64,000 nt of DNA, from contig NZ_JAHKQE010000020.1 in the NCBI RefSeq assembly GCF_018860855.1, positions 150,701 to 214,700 of the forward strand. The letters are read 5' to 3'. Under the pieces are notes generated by a model. The model was not told where the DNA came from. It worked only from the letters and a program-made list of their open reading frames with translations, and made no database searches. Origin of the DNA: Amphritea atlantica. GTDB lineage: Bacteria; Pseudomonadota; Gammaproteobacteria; Pseudomonadales; Balneatricaceae. The position numbers and the translations under genes are program-made. Positions 17,256 through 26,975 of the stretch are shown here, one piece after another; the stretch's first letter is position 1; the number at the start of each line of letters is the position of its first letter.

Positions 17256-17723
17256 TCAATAAATACCCACATCAAGGCCCGCAGCCATCGTCATGCCTAA
17301 ATCTTCGCACTGTTGTAAAAATGTCTCATCCCAGTCGCCTCGACAGACCAACGGTGGCTGAATCCAGCGCCAACGCAAACCGGTACAAATGGTCTCCACC
17401 GCACGGCAAGTCCCCGTACCATCATGCCCTGCCCGCACATAGAGAGCACAGGGCAATCCCTGTTTCAGCGCTAACACCGGATAATAACAACGATCAAAAA
17501 AGTCTTTCAAAGCACCACTCATATAACCCAAGTTTTCAGTGGTGCCGAGAATAATAGCATCACAACCGAAGAGATCTTCTGGAGTGGCTTGCAAAGGCTC
17601 AACCCAACGACATTGCACCGCATCAATATCGGGATGATTGGCCCCGCGCAAAATGGCCTCAGCCATCCGGCGGGTATTCTGGGAAGGAGCATGGGCAACT
17701 AGCAGTAACTGTTTTATTGACAT
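17256..17723 (-). CDS. Flavodoxin-fold NAD(P)H-dependent reductase
   Basis: A 155-residue protein with the flavodoxin-like fold. The first strand and phosphate loop read LLLVAHAPSQNTRRMAEAI, GCDAIILGTTENLGYMSGALKDFFDR is the typical 'T-E-N' FMN-loop segment of the WrbA/NAD(P)H-dependent oxidoreductase families, and a C-terminal strand follows. It probably binds FMN and reduces quinones or other small acceptors in the cytoplasm; the substrate is unknown. The frame runs up to 17753 with ATGs at 17753, 17735 and 17723. I favour 17723 (MSIKQLLLVAHA) because the fold starts immediately after, though no start has a good ribosome site. It is divergent from the Ap4A phosphorylase gene. Confidence 0.82.
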   Translation of the reverse strand: MSIKQLLLVAHAPSQNTRRMAEAILRGANHPDIDAVQCRWVEPLQATPEDLFGCDAIILGTTENLGYMSGALKDFFDRCYYPVLALKQGLPCALYVRAGHDGTGTCRAVETICTGLRWRWIQPPLVCRGDWDETFLQQCEDLGMTMAAGLDVGIY

Positions 17724-17804
17724 ACTGTTTAACATCTCACTGTGACTATACATCCGCTATTGAGCAACGTAATCTTAGCCTTTCTGCCGATATGGAGCCA
17801 AATA

Positions 17805-18662
17805 ATGGCCAACACCCTCTGGCAACAAATACAAGCAACCCGCCTAGCGGCTCTCGCCAATGGAGTTCTACAACCGATTTACACCGAGGTCGAGATAGTA
17901 TCTGAAACGATTGGTAACGACACCTTTACCTACCAACTACGTACACTTAGCAGTTTAGAACAAAAAGACAATGAACAACGCATCAAGCAAGCAGGCAGTC
18001 ATAGAGTTAACCCGTTTCAGCCCTACGACCCGCAACTGTTTGTCAGCACTATCGGTAATCATCATATCGGCCTATTAAATAAGTTTAATGTGATCGATAA
18101 CCACCTATTAATTGTTACCCGTGAATTCGAACCACAAACAAACCTATTAACAGTCGCTGATTTTAGTGCTGCATTGACCGGCCTCAAAGCGATCAACGGT
18201 CTAGTCTTTTTCAATGGCGGCGTTAAAGCTGGCGCGAGTCAACCGCACAAACATCTTCAATTAATACCCTTAAGCCCTCAAGAACTACCACTCGCGCAGC
18301 CCTTGAGTTGTTTTTTGACTGAGCCACAATACAACCCTAAACTACCGTTTAGACAGGTGGGAATACGTCTGCCAAACAACCTTGTTGACGACACAACCCT
18401 AAGCGCGCAATGGTTACACGATGCCTATCTAACACTGTTGGATATTCTGAAAATAGATCAGCAGCATCAAGCGACGAAAGCTTACAATTTACTGCTGAAT
18501 AGAGAATGGTTAATGTTAGTGCCTCGCCGAACGGATTCCTTTGCTTCGATCTCGTTTAACGCCCTCGCCTTTTGTGGCGCTCTGCTGGTCAAAAATAGCG
18601 ACCAAGCACAAATGTTAAAAGCCGCCGGTATTACCCAAGCATTGCGCAACGTCAGTGAATAA
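17805..18662 (+). CDS. Ap4A phosphorylase / ATP adenylyltransferase
   Basis: A 285-residue cytoplasmic enzyme of the ATP adenylyltransferase (Apa1/2) family, which splits diadenosine tetraphosphate by phosphorolysis to ATP and ADP. The histidine-triad-like active site reads GASQPHKHLQLIPL near residues 145-160, with the FFNGGVKAGASQPHKH context characteristic of the family. A C-terminal domain with LMLVPRR follows. The frame extends upstream to 17742, but I chose the ATG at 17805 because GGAG is 8 bases upstream and the family N-terminus (LWQQIQATRLAAL) begins there. It stands alone and converges on the FAD-dehydrogenase gene. Confidence 0.9.
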   Translation: MANTLWQQIQATRLAALANGVLQPIYTEVEIVSETIGNDTFTYQLRTLSSLEQKDNEQRIKQAGSHRVNPFQPYDPQLFVSTIGNHHIGLLNKFNVIDNHLLIVTREFEPQTNLLTVADFSAALTGLKAINGLVFFNGGVKAGASQPHKHLQLIPLSPQELPLAQPLSCFLTEPQYNPKLPFRQVGIRLPNNLVDDTTLSAQWLHDAYLTLLDILKIDQQHQATKAYNLLLNREWLMLVPRRTDSFASISFNALAFCGALLVKNSDQAQMLKAAGITQALRNVSE

Positions 18663-18750
18663 TTGGCTAATGCCTCACGCAATCGATCTCTGCTAATAGA
18701 TGCTCTAATCGCCAATAGAGTGACCAAAGAGGTTTTAGCTCACCCTGTCA

Positions 18751-20025
18751 TTAGAATCGATCAACACCAAAGGGAGTGATATCAATGCTGGTGGCTCGCT
18801 TTTGCATCAACTGCAGTATTAGCTCTGCCGTGATCGCCGCCTGGGTCACCCCTAAGTGTTGATTACCAAAAGCAAAACATAAGCGAGAATAGTCTGGGTG
18901 TTGGTCAATGACTGGCAGGGAATCAGGCAATGTGGGTCGATGCCCCATCCATTCACTGGCCTCCAATACAGCAGTGTTCAACTCAGGTACAAGTTGCTGA
19001 CTATGATGACGCAACACGTCAAAGCGACGCTTGCAAGGCGGTAATGTTAACCCCCCAAGTTCGGTCATACCGACAACACGTAAGCCACTGGCGAGGGGGC
19101 CCATGACGAACTTACGCTCAGCTGAACCTATATGATGACGCAACATTGCTCCCGCGGTCGGAAACGTCAGATGATAGCCCCGTTCAGCCTCCAAAGGCAG
19201 ATCGATACCCACGCTGTTTAATAATTTCCGGCTCCACACACCAGCACAGAGAATCGTATAATCATAGCGATAATCATCCTTTGCAGTATTCACCGTGATC
19301 TCATGCGCGGCCGGTATTAAACCGGTGACACCTTGCTGAATAAACTGTCCTCCGCGCTCTGTGAAAGCCGTCAATAACCGTTGGCATAGTTCATACGGCT
19401 CCTTCACCCGATAGGCATCTGGAAAGTACAGTGCATGATGTACTCGATGAGAAAGACTCGGTTCAAGCTCGGCCAAGCGTTCGCCCTGCACCAGCTCAGT
19501 CTGAATATCGTTATCCGCCAACCAAGCCTGATGCCGTTGTGCCGCAGCGAGCCGAGGGGACTCCCATACCAACAGATAGCCAGATTTGATGATCTGTTCA
19601 CGCGCACCAATATCATCAAGACTGCGCTGCCAAGCATCGATCGATGCGCTATTTAACTGCAGCAGCGCTTGGCGACTTCGTTGCAGCGACTTAGGTAGCG
19701 CCGCCAACACAAACCGAAGCAGCCAAGGCGCGATACGATGAATATAACCTAACGGCAGCGCTAACGGCCCCTTCGGGTTAAGCCACAAAGACAGTGCTGA
19801 GCGCAGTGTCGCTGGATTGGATAGCGGTTCAATTAACTCGGTGGCCAAGTAACCCGCATTCCCAAAAGAGGCACCTAACCCCGGCCCATCTCGGTCAAAT
19901 AGAGTCACATTAAAGCCCTGTCGCTGAGCCTCAAGCGCACAACTTAAACCGATAACGCCAGCGCCAATCACTGCCACGGCATCAGGAGCCGGTTTAACTG
20001 ACTGACTCGATATGGATGAAACCAT
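18751..20025 (-). CDS. FAD-dependent D-amino acid dehydrogenase (DadA-like)
   Basis: A 424-residue DAO-family flavoenzyme. The FAD-binding Rossmann motif is VAVIGAGVIGLSCALEA near residues 16-32, followed by FDRDGPGLGASFGNAGY, which is the DadA pattern. The C-terminus contains GHRPTLPDSLPVI and FAFGNQHLGVTQA, also typical. Such enzymes oxidise D-amino acids to imino acids and pass electrons to the respiratory chain from the inner face of the membrane. The frame extends to 20070; I chose the ATG at 20025, which has AAGGGG upstream. The neighbouring gene encodes an ornithine-cyclodeaminase/mu-crystallin family reductase of cyclic imines, so D-proline or a related cyclic or basic D-amino acid is a likely substrate (inference). 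Confidence 0.88.
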   Translation of the reverse strand: MVSSISSQSVKPAPDAVAVIGAGVIGLSCALEAQRQGFNVTLFDRDGPGLGASFGNAGYLATELIEPLSNPATLRSALSLWLNPKGPLALPLGYIHRIAPWLLRFVLAALPKSLQRSRQALLQLNSASIDAWQRSLDDIGAREQIIKSGYLLVWESPRLAAAQRHQAWLADNDIQTELVQGERLAELEPSLSHRVHHALYFPDAYRVKEPYELCQRLLTAFTERGGQFIQQGVTGLIPAAHEITVNTAKDDYRYDYTILCAGVWSRKLLNSVGIDLPLEAERGYHLTFPTAGAMLRHHIGSAERKFVMGPLASGLRVVGMTELGGLTLPPCKRRFDVLRHHSQQLVPELNTAVLEASEWMGHRPTLPDSLPVIDQHPDYSRLCFAFGNQHLGVTQAAITAELILQLMQKRATSIDITPFGVDRF

Positions 20026-20137
20026 GACACACCCCTTAAAAGATAGAGCAGACGGTGATGTTCCTATCACGCTTTAACGCTCAAAAAACGATACAGCTAA
20101 ATAGCTTTAGATCCTCAGTTATCAGCGCTTTATTATT

Positions 20138-21091
20138 TTATCGCGTTTGCTGATAAGCGAGGATCGCGGCTGCGAGATCTTCTCGCGAATCGCCCACCGA
20201 TTTAAACAGGGTAATGGCATTTTGCGGGTCTTCTAGTTCCGCTCTGCCACGATGTTGACCTCGACACAACTCGGTAAATTCAGCCTGTATAACTACATCA
20301 GTAATCGCCCCCTCTCTAATGGGGATGATCAAATCACCGGTTTCACTCAACGCACCGGCACGTACATCAACAAACACCTGACAGCGTTGCAGCGCAATAT
20401 TATCCGTTTCTCGCATAGTAGGGGTAAAACTGCCTACCAGATCCAAGTGCGCACCGGGCTTTAACCATTCACCCAGTACTAGCGATTCTGTCGACATTGT
20501 TGCGCAACTGATAATATCCGCCTGACGCGCCACCTGTTCCAGCTCGTTTAAGGGACACAATTTTGCTGCTACCCCCTCAGCGATGAGTTCATCCACCAGC
20601 GCTAATGCAGAAGCTTCATTACGGTTCCAGACACTCACCGTGCGAATCGGCCGCACACTCATGTGTGCCGATATCAAATATCGAGCCATACGCCCCGCCC
20701 CAACCATCAATAGATCAGTCGCATCATCTCGAGATAGATAACTCGAGGCCATCGCTGATGCTGCAGCTGTGCGCAAGGCGGTTAACTCATTCGCGTCTAA
20801 CTGAGCCAACGGCTGACCGGTTTTCCCCGATGACAACATATAATGACTATTGAGCCCAGGCAGTCCGCGACGATTATTACCGGGAAAGACATTCACCAAC
20901 TTTACCCCTAAGTATTCACCTTCTAACCAAGCAGGCATCAATAATAGGGTCGCCTGCGGATCATTCGGTACATTAATACTATGGTGATGACGTACCGGCG
21001 CGCAGACCTCTTTGGTAAAGATCTCATTCAGAGCGGCAATCAAGCGATCCCAGGGCAGCGCTTTACGAATATCTGTAGCATTCAATTGCAT
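20138..21091 (-). CDS. Ornithine cyclodeaminase / mu-crystallin family protein, likely cyclic-imine (P2C/Pip2C) reductase
   Basis: A 317-residue NAD(P)-binding protein of the ornithine cyclodeaminase/mu-crystallin family. The conserved PGNNRRGLPGLNSHYMLSS segment and the Rossmann motif LLMVGAGRMARYLI (about residues 125-138) are present, as is LDLVGSFTPTMRE near 225. Family members include ornithine cyclodeaminase, alanine dehydrogenase and delta1-pyrroline-2-carboxylate / delta1-piperideine-2-carboxylate reductase. Beside a DadA-like dehydrogenase, the reductase role fits best: the dehydrogenase makes the imine and this enzyme returns the L-form. It shares a 126-base divergent region with an AraC regulator that probably controls it. 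Confidence 0.85.
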   Translation of the reverse strand: MQLNATDIRKALPWDRLIAALNEIFTKEVCAPVRHHHSINVPNDPQATLLLMPAWLEGEYLGVKLVNVFPGNNRRGLPGLNSHYMLSSGKTGQPLAQLDANELTALRTAAASAMASSYLSRDDATDLLMVGAGRMARYLISAHMSVRPIRTVSVWNRNEASALALVDELIAEGVAAKLCPLNELEQVARQADIISCATMSTESLVLGEWLKPGAHLDLVGSFTPTMRETDNIALQRCQVFVDVRAGALSETGDLIIPIREGAITDVVIQAEFTELCRGQHRGRAELEDPQNAITLFKSVGDSREDLAAAILAYQQTR

Positions 21092-21170
21092 ATCGGCTTC
21101 TCTTATAACGGGCTTTTGCGTTATGTTAGCCTGAAACGGGTTCTAAAACTTAGCTCAAGCTACTAAATTT

Positions 21171-21199
21171 TTGACTCAAACTCTGATCCTCAGTGTATT
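21171..21199 (+). promoter_or_regulatory. Possible sigma-70 promoter for the AraC gene
   Basis: TTGACT at 21171-21176 and TGTATT at 21194-21199 are separated by 17 bases and lie 19 bases upstream of the AraC start codon. The -35 is good and the -10 is weak. Confidence 0.4.
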
Positions 21200-21217
21200 A
21201 AATCGGATAGTCCGCCT

Positions 21218-22018
21218 ATGAAACACAGTATTGCTCGTCGTAATCTGATTGCCCGACAAAGCGGTGAACATCGACATGACTTTGCACAGATACTGATCGG
21301 TTTAAAAGGCAAAATGACCTGCGAATTTAACACTGAGAGTGATCAACTCTTGTCCGGTAAGCTAGCGATCGTGCCTGAGAGTGAAGCCCACCTGTTCAGT
21401 GGTTTAAATGATGATAGTGAGCTGCTGGTGATCGATCTAGCCCCCTTTGACCCCTATATTCAGGCCCTTGAACATAGCTGCAACCTTTCGTTTAGCCAGA
21501 CAATTTTAAATAATCCAGAATTTATCACGCTATCCCCGGAAATAGTGCCCATGGTCGACTTTGCCGCCAACCAACTGGCCAAGCGTGATCAACAGGTCGG
21601 TCAGCAAAGTCGCCAGCAGATCAACTGCCAACTCATTACGCTATTTATGACCCAATTATGTCAGCAATATTCGGCCTCGACGACGCACCATGATCAATCT
21701 CGACTCAACCGGCAACAGCTCAATCGCTATATCGATCAGCGTTTAGCCGCGCCTCCAACCAATGGCGCAATCGCTAAGGCGCTCAACATAAGCGAAAGCC
21801 ACCTTTACACGCTGTGTCAGCAGGAACTTGGCCTAACACCGCAACAATATACATTATCTAGACGCATGGCCCGCGCTCGGTTTTTATTACAAAATAGCGA
21901 TATAACACAGACGATATTAGCCGATGAGCTGGGGTTTGCTGACGCCTCGAGTTTCTCGCGCGCGTTTAAACGCTATTTTAAAATGACTCCCGGTTATGCA
22001 CGTCAGCGACAGCGGTAA
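21218..22018 (+). CDS. AraC family transcriptional regulator
   Basis: A 266-residue regulator. The N-terminal half is a cupin-like sensing domain (GEHRHDFAQILIGLKGKM; LAIVPESEAHLFSG). The C-terminal 100 residues carry the two AraC helix-turn-helix motifs: IAKALNISESHLYTLCQQEL near 185-205 and ADELGFADASSFSRAFKRYF near 232-252. It is divergent from the cyclic-imine reductase and the downstream DadA-like gene and is therefore their likely regulator. The effector is unknown, perhaps the D-amino acid or its imine. Confidence 0.92.
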   Translation: MKHSIARRNLIARQSGEHRHDFAQILIGLKGKMTCEFNTESDQLLSGKLAIVPESEAHLFSGLNDDSELLVIDLAPFDPYIQALEHSCNLSFSQTILNNPEFITLSPEIVPMVDFAANQLAKRDQQVGQQSRQQINCQLITLFMTQLCQQYSASTTHHDQSRLNRQQLNRYIDQRLAAPPTNGAIAKALNISESHLYTLCQQELGLTPQQYTLSRRMARARFLLQNSDITQTILADELGFADASSFSRAFKRYFKMTPGYARQRQR

Positions 22019-22032
22019 ACAGAGAAAAACAG

Positions 22033-22674
22033 TCAAAAATGATTCATCTTAACCCAGATCAGCGTATCAGCACTCAGTTGGTAGGTCTGACTACCCCGTG
22101 GGCGACGTAGCCAAACGCCCGGCCCAAATCGCAGGCCATCTTCTTGAAGCGCTCCCTGAAGCACATATATTTCAAGACCTTGATCCGCCATGCTCAGATC
22201 AACTATCACCTCTTTACGACTACGCCACATCGACACCTGTTCATCATGATGCTGATGGAGCTGGAGCTGCTCAAGCGAATCGTTCACCGGCGACCATCGT
22301 GCACTCTGCGTCTGAATCACTCGATGCTCGGTATCATCCGCCTGAAACTGGTATAGCTTTACGAGAATCAAGCAACCATCGTGGCTAAAGGGGGCATGAC
22401 TAAAGCCTTCAGAGTTTCGAAAATAGGTGCCTGCAGGGAAGTCGCCGGTCTGATCGGAAAAAACGCCCTGCAACACCAGAATCTCCTCCCCTTTGGGGTG
22501 CCCATGGGATGAAAAGGCCGCTCCCGGATCATAACGGACAATACTGGTCGCGTGCCCTTGTTCGGCTTCTTCCCGAGCCAACGGTTTTCGCCAGACACCC
22601 GCTTTCGGGCTAGCAACCCAAGACTGTAGGCGAGTCTCTATCGTGACTGACTGGGTTAAATCCATATTCAGCAT
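22033..22674 (-). CDS. Bicupin protein (ChrR-type cupin)
   Basis: A 213-residue protein with two cupin halves. The first has the metal-binding signature of the ChrR-type anti-sigma cupin: SSHGHPKGEEILVLQGVFSD, with GTYFRNSEGFSH following. The second (about 150-213) has a degenerate cupin with LEIYVLQG and GVWLRRPRGS. Metal ligands H, H and E are visible in the first half only. No ZAS anti-sigma N-terminus is present, so this is a stand-alone cupin, possibly a metal-dependent enzyme or redox sensor. I chose the ATG at 22674, preceded by GGAG at 5 bases, over the frame start at 22728. It converges on the AraC gene. Confidence 0.82.
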   Translation of the reverse strand: MLNMDLTQSVTIETRLQSWVASPKAGVWRKPLAREEAEQGHATSIVRYDPGAAFSSHGHPKGEEILVLQGVFSDQTGDFPAGTYFRNSEGFSHAPFSHDGCLILVKLYQFQADDTEHRVIQTQSARWSPVNDSLEQLQLHQHHDEQVSMWRSRKEVIVDLSMADQGLEIYVLQGALQEDGLRFGPGVWLRRPRGSQTYQLSADTLIWVKMNHF

Positions 22675-22942
22675 AACGGCTCCGGAAATCATTTCAAAAA
22701 CGGTCATGCAGTATACCTGAGAAAACATGGGGCGAATGCTATCACTCGCTTTGCTAATTAGGCCCCCAACAACTCTTATCGCATGAGTGCGATCGATGCA
22801 TCAGCGGTGGACAGCGGCCTACTTTTCATTTTTTAATTGAATATCGTCCACAGTTTGATGATATTTGCTGGAGTTCATCTTGACTCTTGCAGCAACCAGC
22901 GTCACATTGAAGTTAATTAATAGACGAGCGCCGGTTAACATC

Positions 22943-24544
22943 ATGCTTCACCTTGATACCCACGAAATAATCAAACAGCTTGCTGATCTGACAAGTGCAT
23001 TGTCCACTGAAAAGGATCATATACTGCTGCTGGATCGGATTATTCTTGGCTGTATGTTTTTGACCAATGCCGACGGGGGAACGCTCTATACCGTTGATGA
23101 AGAAAACGAGAACCAACTTCATTTCACTATCCTCCATAACCGTTCACTAGGGATACATAGCAAACCAAAGCATCTACCCACCGTTGAGATCTATAATGCT
23201 CAAGGTCAAGCCTCTAAGCTTGTTGTCGCACAAACCTTTGTTTTGCAACAAACCATCAATATTGAAGACGTTTATCATTCGGAAAAATATGATTTTTCCG
23301 GTACCCGCAAATTCGACAAACAACTTAATTATCGCTCACAATCATTTCTTTGCGTGCCACTGGTGGATCACGAAGGTGAAATTATCGGTGTTCTTCAGCT
23401 GATCAACGCCATGGATGCCAATAATCAGGTGATGACCTTTCCTCAAGAGCAACAACACCTGGTGGAATCACTGGCCTCTCTTGCCGCTACGGTGTTGACA
23501 AAACGTCGGCTGATTGATGCTCAGCGAGAGCTGTTTGAGTCCTTCATTAAATTGATGGGGCGCGCCATTGACCATAAGTCACCCGTAACCGGCAAACACT
23601 GTGAGCAGGTACCCGAGATTGCTATGTTACTGGCTGAGGCGGTTAACAACAGTGATAAAAGCCGTTATTCAACCGTTCAGTTTAATGAGCAAGAGATGTA
23701 TGAACTTCGTATTGCCGCTTGGCTACACGACTGCGGCAAAATAACCTCGCCCGAATACATTATCGACAAGGCCACTAAATTACATACGATGTTTGATCGT
23801 ATTGCATTACTCGAATCACGCTTTCGTGAATATAAGCTGCAGCTACAGCTAAACCATTTCAGAACCCTTCCGACGCTCTCCGCCACCGAAGCGGATCTCG
23901 CGGAGCAACAGTTACAACAACACTGCCAGACACTCGATGACGATATCGCTTTTCTACGTCAAAGTAATACGGGCTCAGAGTTTATGATTGATGACGATGT
24001 GGCCCGTATACAGCAGATCGCCAAGATCACTTGGATCGATGATGACGGCCATACACGCTATATGTTGACCGAGGATGAAGTCGAAAACCTTTGTATCCGC
24101 AAAGGCACGTTACTGCAAAGTGAAATTCAGGTGATGCGCGACCATATCAAGGTCACCATCGATATGTTGGAGTCCCTACCTTACCCAAAGCACCTCGCTC
24201 AAGTACCTGAGATTGCTTGTAATCATCATGAACATTTGGATGGCAGCGGCTACCCTAGAGGGCTAAAAGCAGAGCAACTCTCCGTCCGCGCCAGAATTAT
24301 GTGTATCGCGGATATATTTGAAGCACTGACCTCGCCAGACCGCCCCTATAAGAAAGGGATGTTACTCTCACAAGCGATGAATATTATCGGCAGAATGGTA
24401 GAGGATGAACACCTCGATGCCGATCTATTTAGCGTTTTTGTGGAAAGCGGTGCCTACATAGAATATGCCAACCGACATATGGCCCCACGACAGATTGATA
24501 CGGTTGATATAACAACGCTTCCAGGGCTTATCCAGTCCGCTTGA
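22943..24544 (+). CDS. GAF domain / HD-GYP phosphodiesterase
   Basis: A 533-residue cytoplasmic signalling protein. A GAF domain occupies residues about 5-190 (ADGGTLYTVDEE; QSFLCVPLVDHEGEIIGVLQLIN). The HD-GYP domain follows: HDCGK near 272 supplies the HD metal ligands and HHEHLDGSGYPRGL near 430 the HHExxDGxGYP signature, so it should hydrolyse cyclic di-GMP. About 120 residues separate HD from the next helix, an unusually long insertion for the domain. The frame opens at a TTG (22865), a second TTG (22880) has GGAG seven bases upstream, and the first ATG is 22943. I give the ATG, but the 22880 start is possible. It converges on the CHASE2 cyclase with 10 bases between stops. Confidence 0.88.
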   Translation: MLHLDTHEIIKQLADLTSALSTEKDHILLLDRIILGCMFLTNADGGTLYTVDEENENQLHFTILHNRSLGIHSKPKHLPTVEIYNAQGQASKLVVAQTFVLQQTINIEDVYHSEKYDFSGTRKFDKQLNYRSQSFLCVPLVDHEGEIIGVLQLINAMDANNQVMTFPQEQQHLVESLASLAATVLTKRRLIDAQRELFESFIKLMGRAIDHKSPVTGKHCEQVPEIAMLLAEAVNNSDKSRYSTVQFNEQEMYELRIAAWLHDCGKITSPEYIIDKATKLHTMFDRIALLESRFREYKLQLQLNHFRTLPTLSATEADLAEQQLQQHCQTLDDDIAFLRQSNTGSEFMIDDDVARIQQIAKITWIDDDGHTRYMLTEDEVENLCIRKGTLLQSEIQVMRDHIKVTIDMLESLPYPKHLAQVPEIACNHHEHLDGSGYPRGLKAEQLSVRARIMCIADIFEALTSPDRPYKKGMLLSQAMNIIGRMVEDEHLDADLFSVFVESGAYIEYANRHMAPRQIDTVDITTLPGLIQSA

Positions 24545-24554
24545 AAGAACACTG

Positions 24555-26750
24555 TTATTTTTCCAAATGACTAAACACAGCATCCCAGCTTTCGCCCTCA
24601 GAACTATTCTCTAGGGCAGCAAGCCTATCGAGATACAGCTGCACGACACTGTCTTCAGGATTTTCCGCTAACCATTGTAAAAACAATCTCCTCGCTTCTT
24701 CCCAATGACGTTGCTGATAACTCATGACCGCTTGGTTAAACATCTCAACTTGATCCACGAAAGAGGACTCCGCCAAGGCTTGCTCCGCCATCGGCTGAAA
24801 CAGCTCCACCGGTTCGGAACGTCCCTTTACTCGCACTCGATCAATATAGCGGTAGATATAACTGGGCGAGCGCGTCGCTAAATCACCACTGACCAACAGT
24901 GGACAACCATAATACTTCGTCAGAGACTCCAATCTTGATGCTAAATTCACCGCATCCCCCATCACGGTATAGGCCATCCGAAACTCAGATCCCATATTAC
25001 CAACACTAACCGTACCGCAATGTAATCCAATACCAATTTTTACCGCCGGCAATCCCTCGGCCAACAACAACTGATTCACCTTTGGCAGCTGCGACAACAT
25101 CTGCCAAGCCGTATCGAGACCATGCTTGGCATGCGCTTCATCCGGTAACGGGGCTCCCCAGAAAGCCATCACCGCATCACCAATATATTTATCCACGGTG
25201 CCGCGCTGTTGATGAATGATACGGGTCATCTCCGTCAGGTAGATATTCATCATTCGGGTCAACTGCTGTGGCGTCAATTGTTCTGATATCGGTGTAAAGC
25301 CCCTAATATCCGAGAAAAAAATGGTCATATCACGGGTTTCACCGCTAAGGTGAATAGCTTTATTTTGGCGACCTAACTCACGTACGATTTCAGGTGGAAT
25401 ATAGTGTCCAAACTGACCCGCCAACAGCTTCATATTTCGGGTTTCAAAGAAATAGCCGGTCGTTTGCTGAAACAGATAGAGAATGAAGATTAGAAACAGG
25501 GTGTATCCCAGTGGAATAACCCAGAGCAGACTCTGCCAAGCGTAGAGGTTAAAGCCGACCAAACTAGCACTCCAAACTAAGGTAATTAGCGTGGAAAACA
25601 TCACCGAACTGCGGGGAATCAACAGCGATAGCAGAAGTCCGCTCATCAGTATCTGTATAATCTCAACCCCAAGGGTATAGTCTGGCTCACTGCTGATCCG
25701 ATCATCCAATAACCCCGATAGAATATTGGCATGCACCTCGACACCGGGGTAACGACTGCTGACGGGAGTCACTCGCAAGTCGAGTAACCCCGCGGCACTG
25801 GTGCCAATCAGTATAATTGCTCCACTAAGTTGCTCTGGCTCAGCGAGTCCGTTCATCACATCCGTTGCAGAAATATAGGGAAAACTCCCCTGTCCCCCCC
25901 GATACGGCACCAACAACCCACTCGCACTATTCACGGGAATCTGCTGCCCCGCTGCATTAATGGCCACCAACGCTTGATGTTCACCGGTCATATCTGACTC
26001 AAACTCAGGTATCACCTGCTGCTCTTCAAACAGAGCAAGCCACATCGCTAAAGAGAGCGAGGGATAATACTGTCCTTGATAGCGTTGTAACATCGGCACC
26101 CAACGGTAGACACCGTCGCTATCCACCATCGGGTTATCAAAAAAACCACTGTAAGCTTGCTGACTTTGTAGCGCATCCACGCTGGCGATAACACCTTTCG
26201 CTTCAGGTATCGGTTGCTCATCCAATAGTTCATTTGGGCCAATGACAGATACACCCGGGGCGCCCACCCTCAGTTCACGGTCACTTCGATCAAACGCATA
26301 ACCTAACACCACTGGACGATCATGCATCGCATCAGCAAGGCGCTGATCCGGATTAAGCTGCTGTAACAATGAATCCAGACTTAGGGTAGTTTTTGCATCC
26401 AGTAGTAACCGACTCAGTTGCTTTAGGTCAATCTCACTATCGGCTTCAGAAAACACCATATCAAAACCCACAATCGCCACACCGTAATGATCAAACAGTT
26501 GATCCAGCAATTGCGCCAGCTTAACCCTATTCCAGGGCCATCGCCCCTGTTCAGCAAGGCTTTTCTCATCCACATCGATGATAACGATACGCGGATCTTG
26601 ATCACCCTTTGCAAAGTGTCTTAAGCGTAGGTCATAAAGATCATATTCTAGTTTTTGCAGCAAGGCGGGTCGATTGTTCTGAATGACGGGATACAACATC
26701 AGCAGTGTCAACATAATGCCTAGCAATGTCCGGATTCTACGCTGTTTCAT
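24555..26750 (-). CDS. CHASE2-domain adenylate/guanylate cyclase
   Basis: A 731-residue membrane receptor cyclase. One N-terminal membrane helix (about 9-24) precedes a periplasmic CHASE2 sensor (about 30-345, containing FDMVFSEAD and VIGPNELLD). Three more membrane helices follow (about 350-440), then a class III cyclase domain (about 470-640). Catalytic features are FFSDIRGFTP (metal Asp), KYIGDAVMAFWG (second metal Asp) and YTVMGDAVNLASRLE. It should make cAMP from ATP in response to a periplasmic cue; cGMP cannot be excluded by eye. A probable cyclic nucleotide phosphodiesterase is divergent 225 bases away, and FecR and TPR-barrel genes follow that. This grouping is typical of CHASE2 cyclases. 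Confidence 0.93.
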   Translation of the reverse strand: MKQRRIRTLLGIMLTLLMLYPVIQNNRPALLQKLEYDLYDLRLRHFAKGDQDPRIVIIDVDEKSLAEQGRWPWNRVKLAQLLDQLFDHYGVAIVGFDMVFSEADSEIDLKQLSRLLLDAKTTLSLDSLLQQLNPDQRLADAMHDRPVVLGYAFDRSDRELRVGAPGVSVIGPNELLDEQPIPEAKGVIASVDALQSQQAYSGFFDNPMVDSDGVYRWVPMLQRYQGQYYPSLSLAMWLALFEEQQVIPEFESDMTGEHQALVAINAAGQQIPVNSASGLLVPYRGGQGSFPYISATDVMNGLAEPEQLSGAIILIGTSAAGLLDLRVTPVSSRYPGVEVHANILSGLLDDRISSEPDYTLGVEIIQILMSGLLLSLLIPRSSVMFSTLITLVWSASLVGFNLYAWQSLLWVIPLGYTLFLIFILYLFQQTTGYFFETRNMKLLAGQFGHYIPPEIVRELGRQNKAIHLSGETRDMTIFFSDIRGFTPISEQLTPQQLTRMMNIYLTEMTRIIHQQRGTVDKYIGDAVMAFWGAPLPDEAHAKHGLDTAWQMLSQLPKVNQLLLAEGLPAVKIGIGLHCGTVSVGNMGSEFRMAYTVMGDAVNLASRLESLTKYYGCPLLVSGDLATRSPSYIYRYIDRVRVKGRSEPVELFQPMAEQALAESSFVDQVEMFNQAVMSYQQRHWEEARRLFLQWLAENPEDSVVQLYLDRLAALENSSEGESWDAVFSHLEK

Positions 26751-26975
26751 AAGTCATTCCGATTGAGAATAATAAACCAAGACCTAGACACTAAAGTACC
26801 TCTTGGCCAGACATCGATAAGACACTTATCATAGCCTGCAAACACCTCAGGCCGTAACAATTCGTTCTTTTTATTCGATTAATAGAGTCAACGACTATAA
26901 GGATGCTGCTCCCTTGTGCTATAAACATACGATTGACGCTATTTAAATCAAACATAGACGTCAACGTAACCGGAG

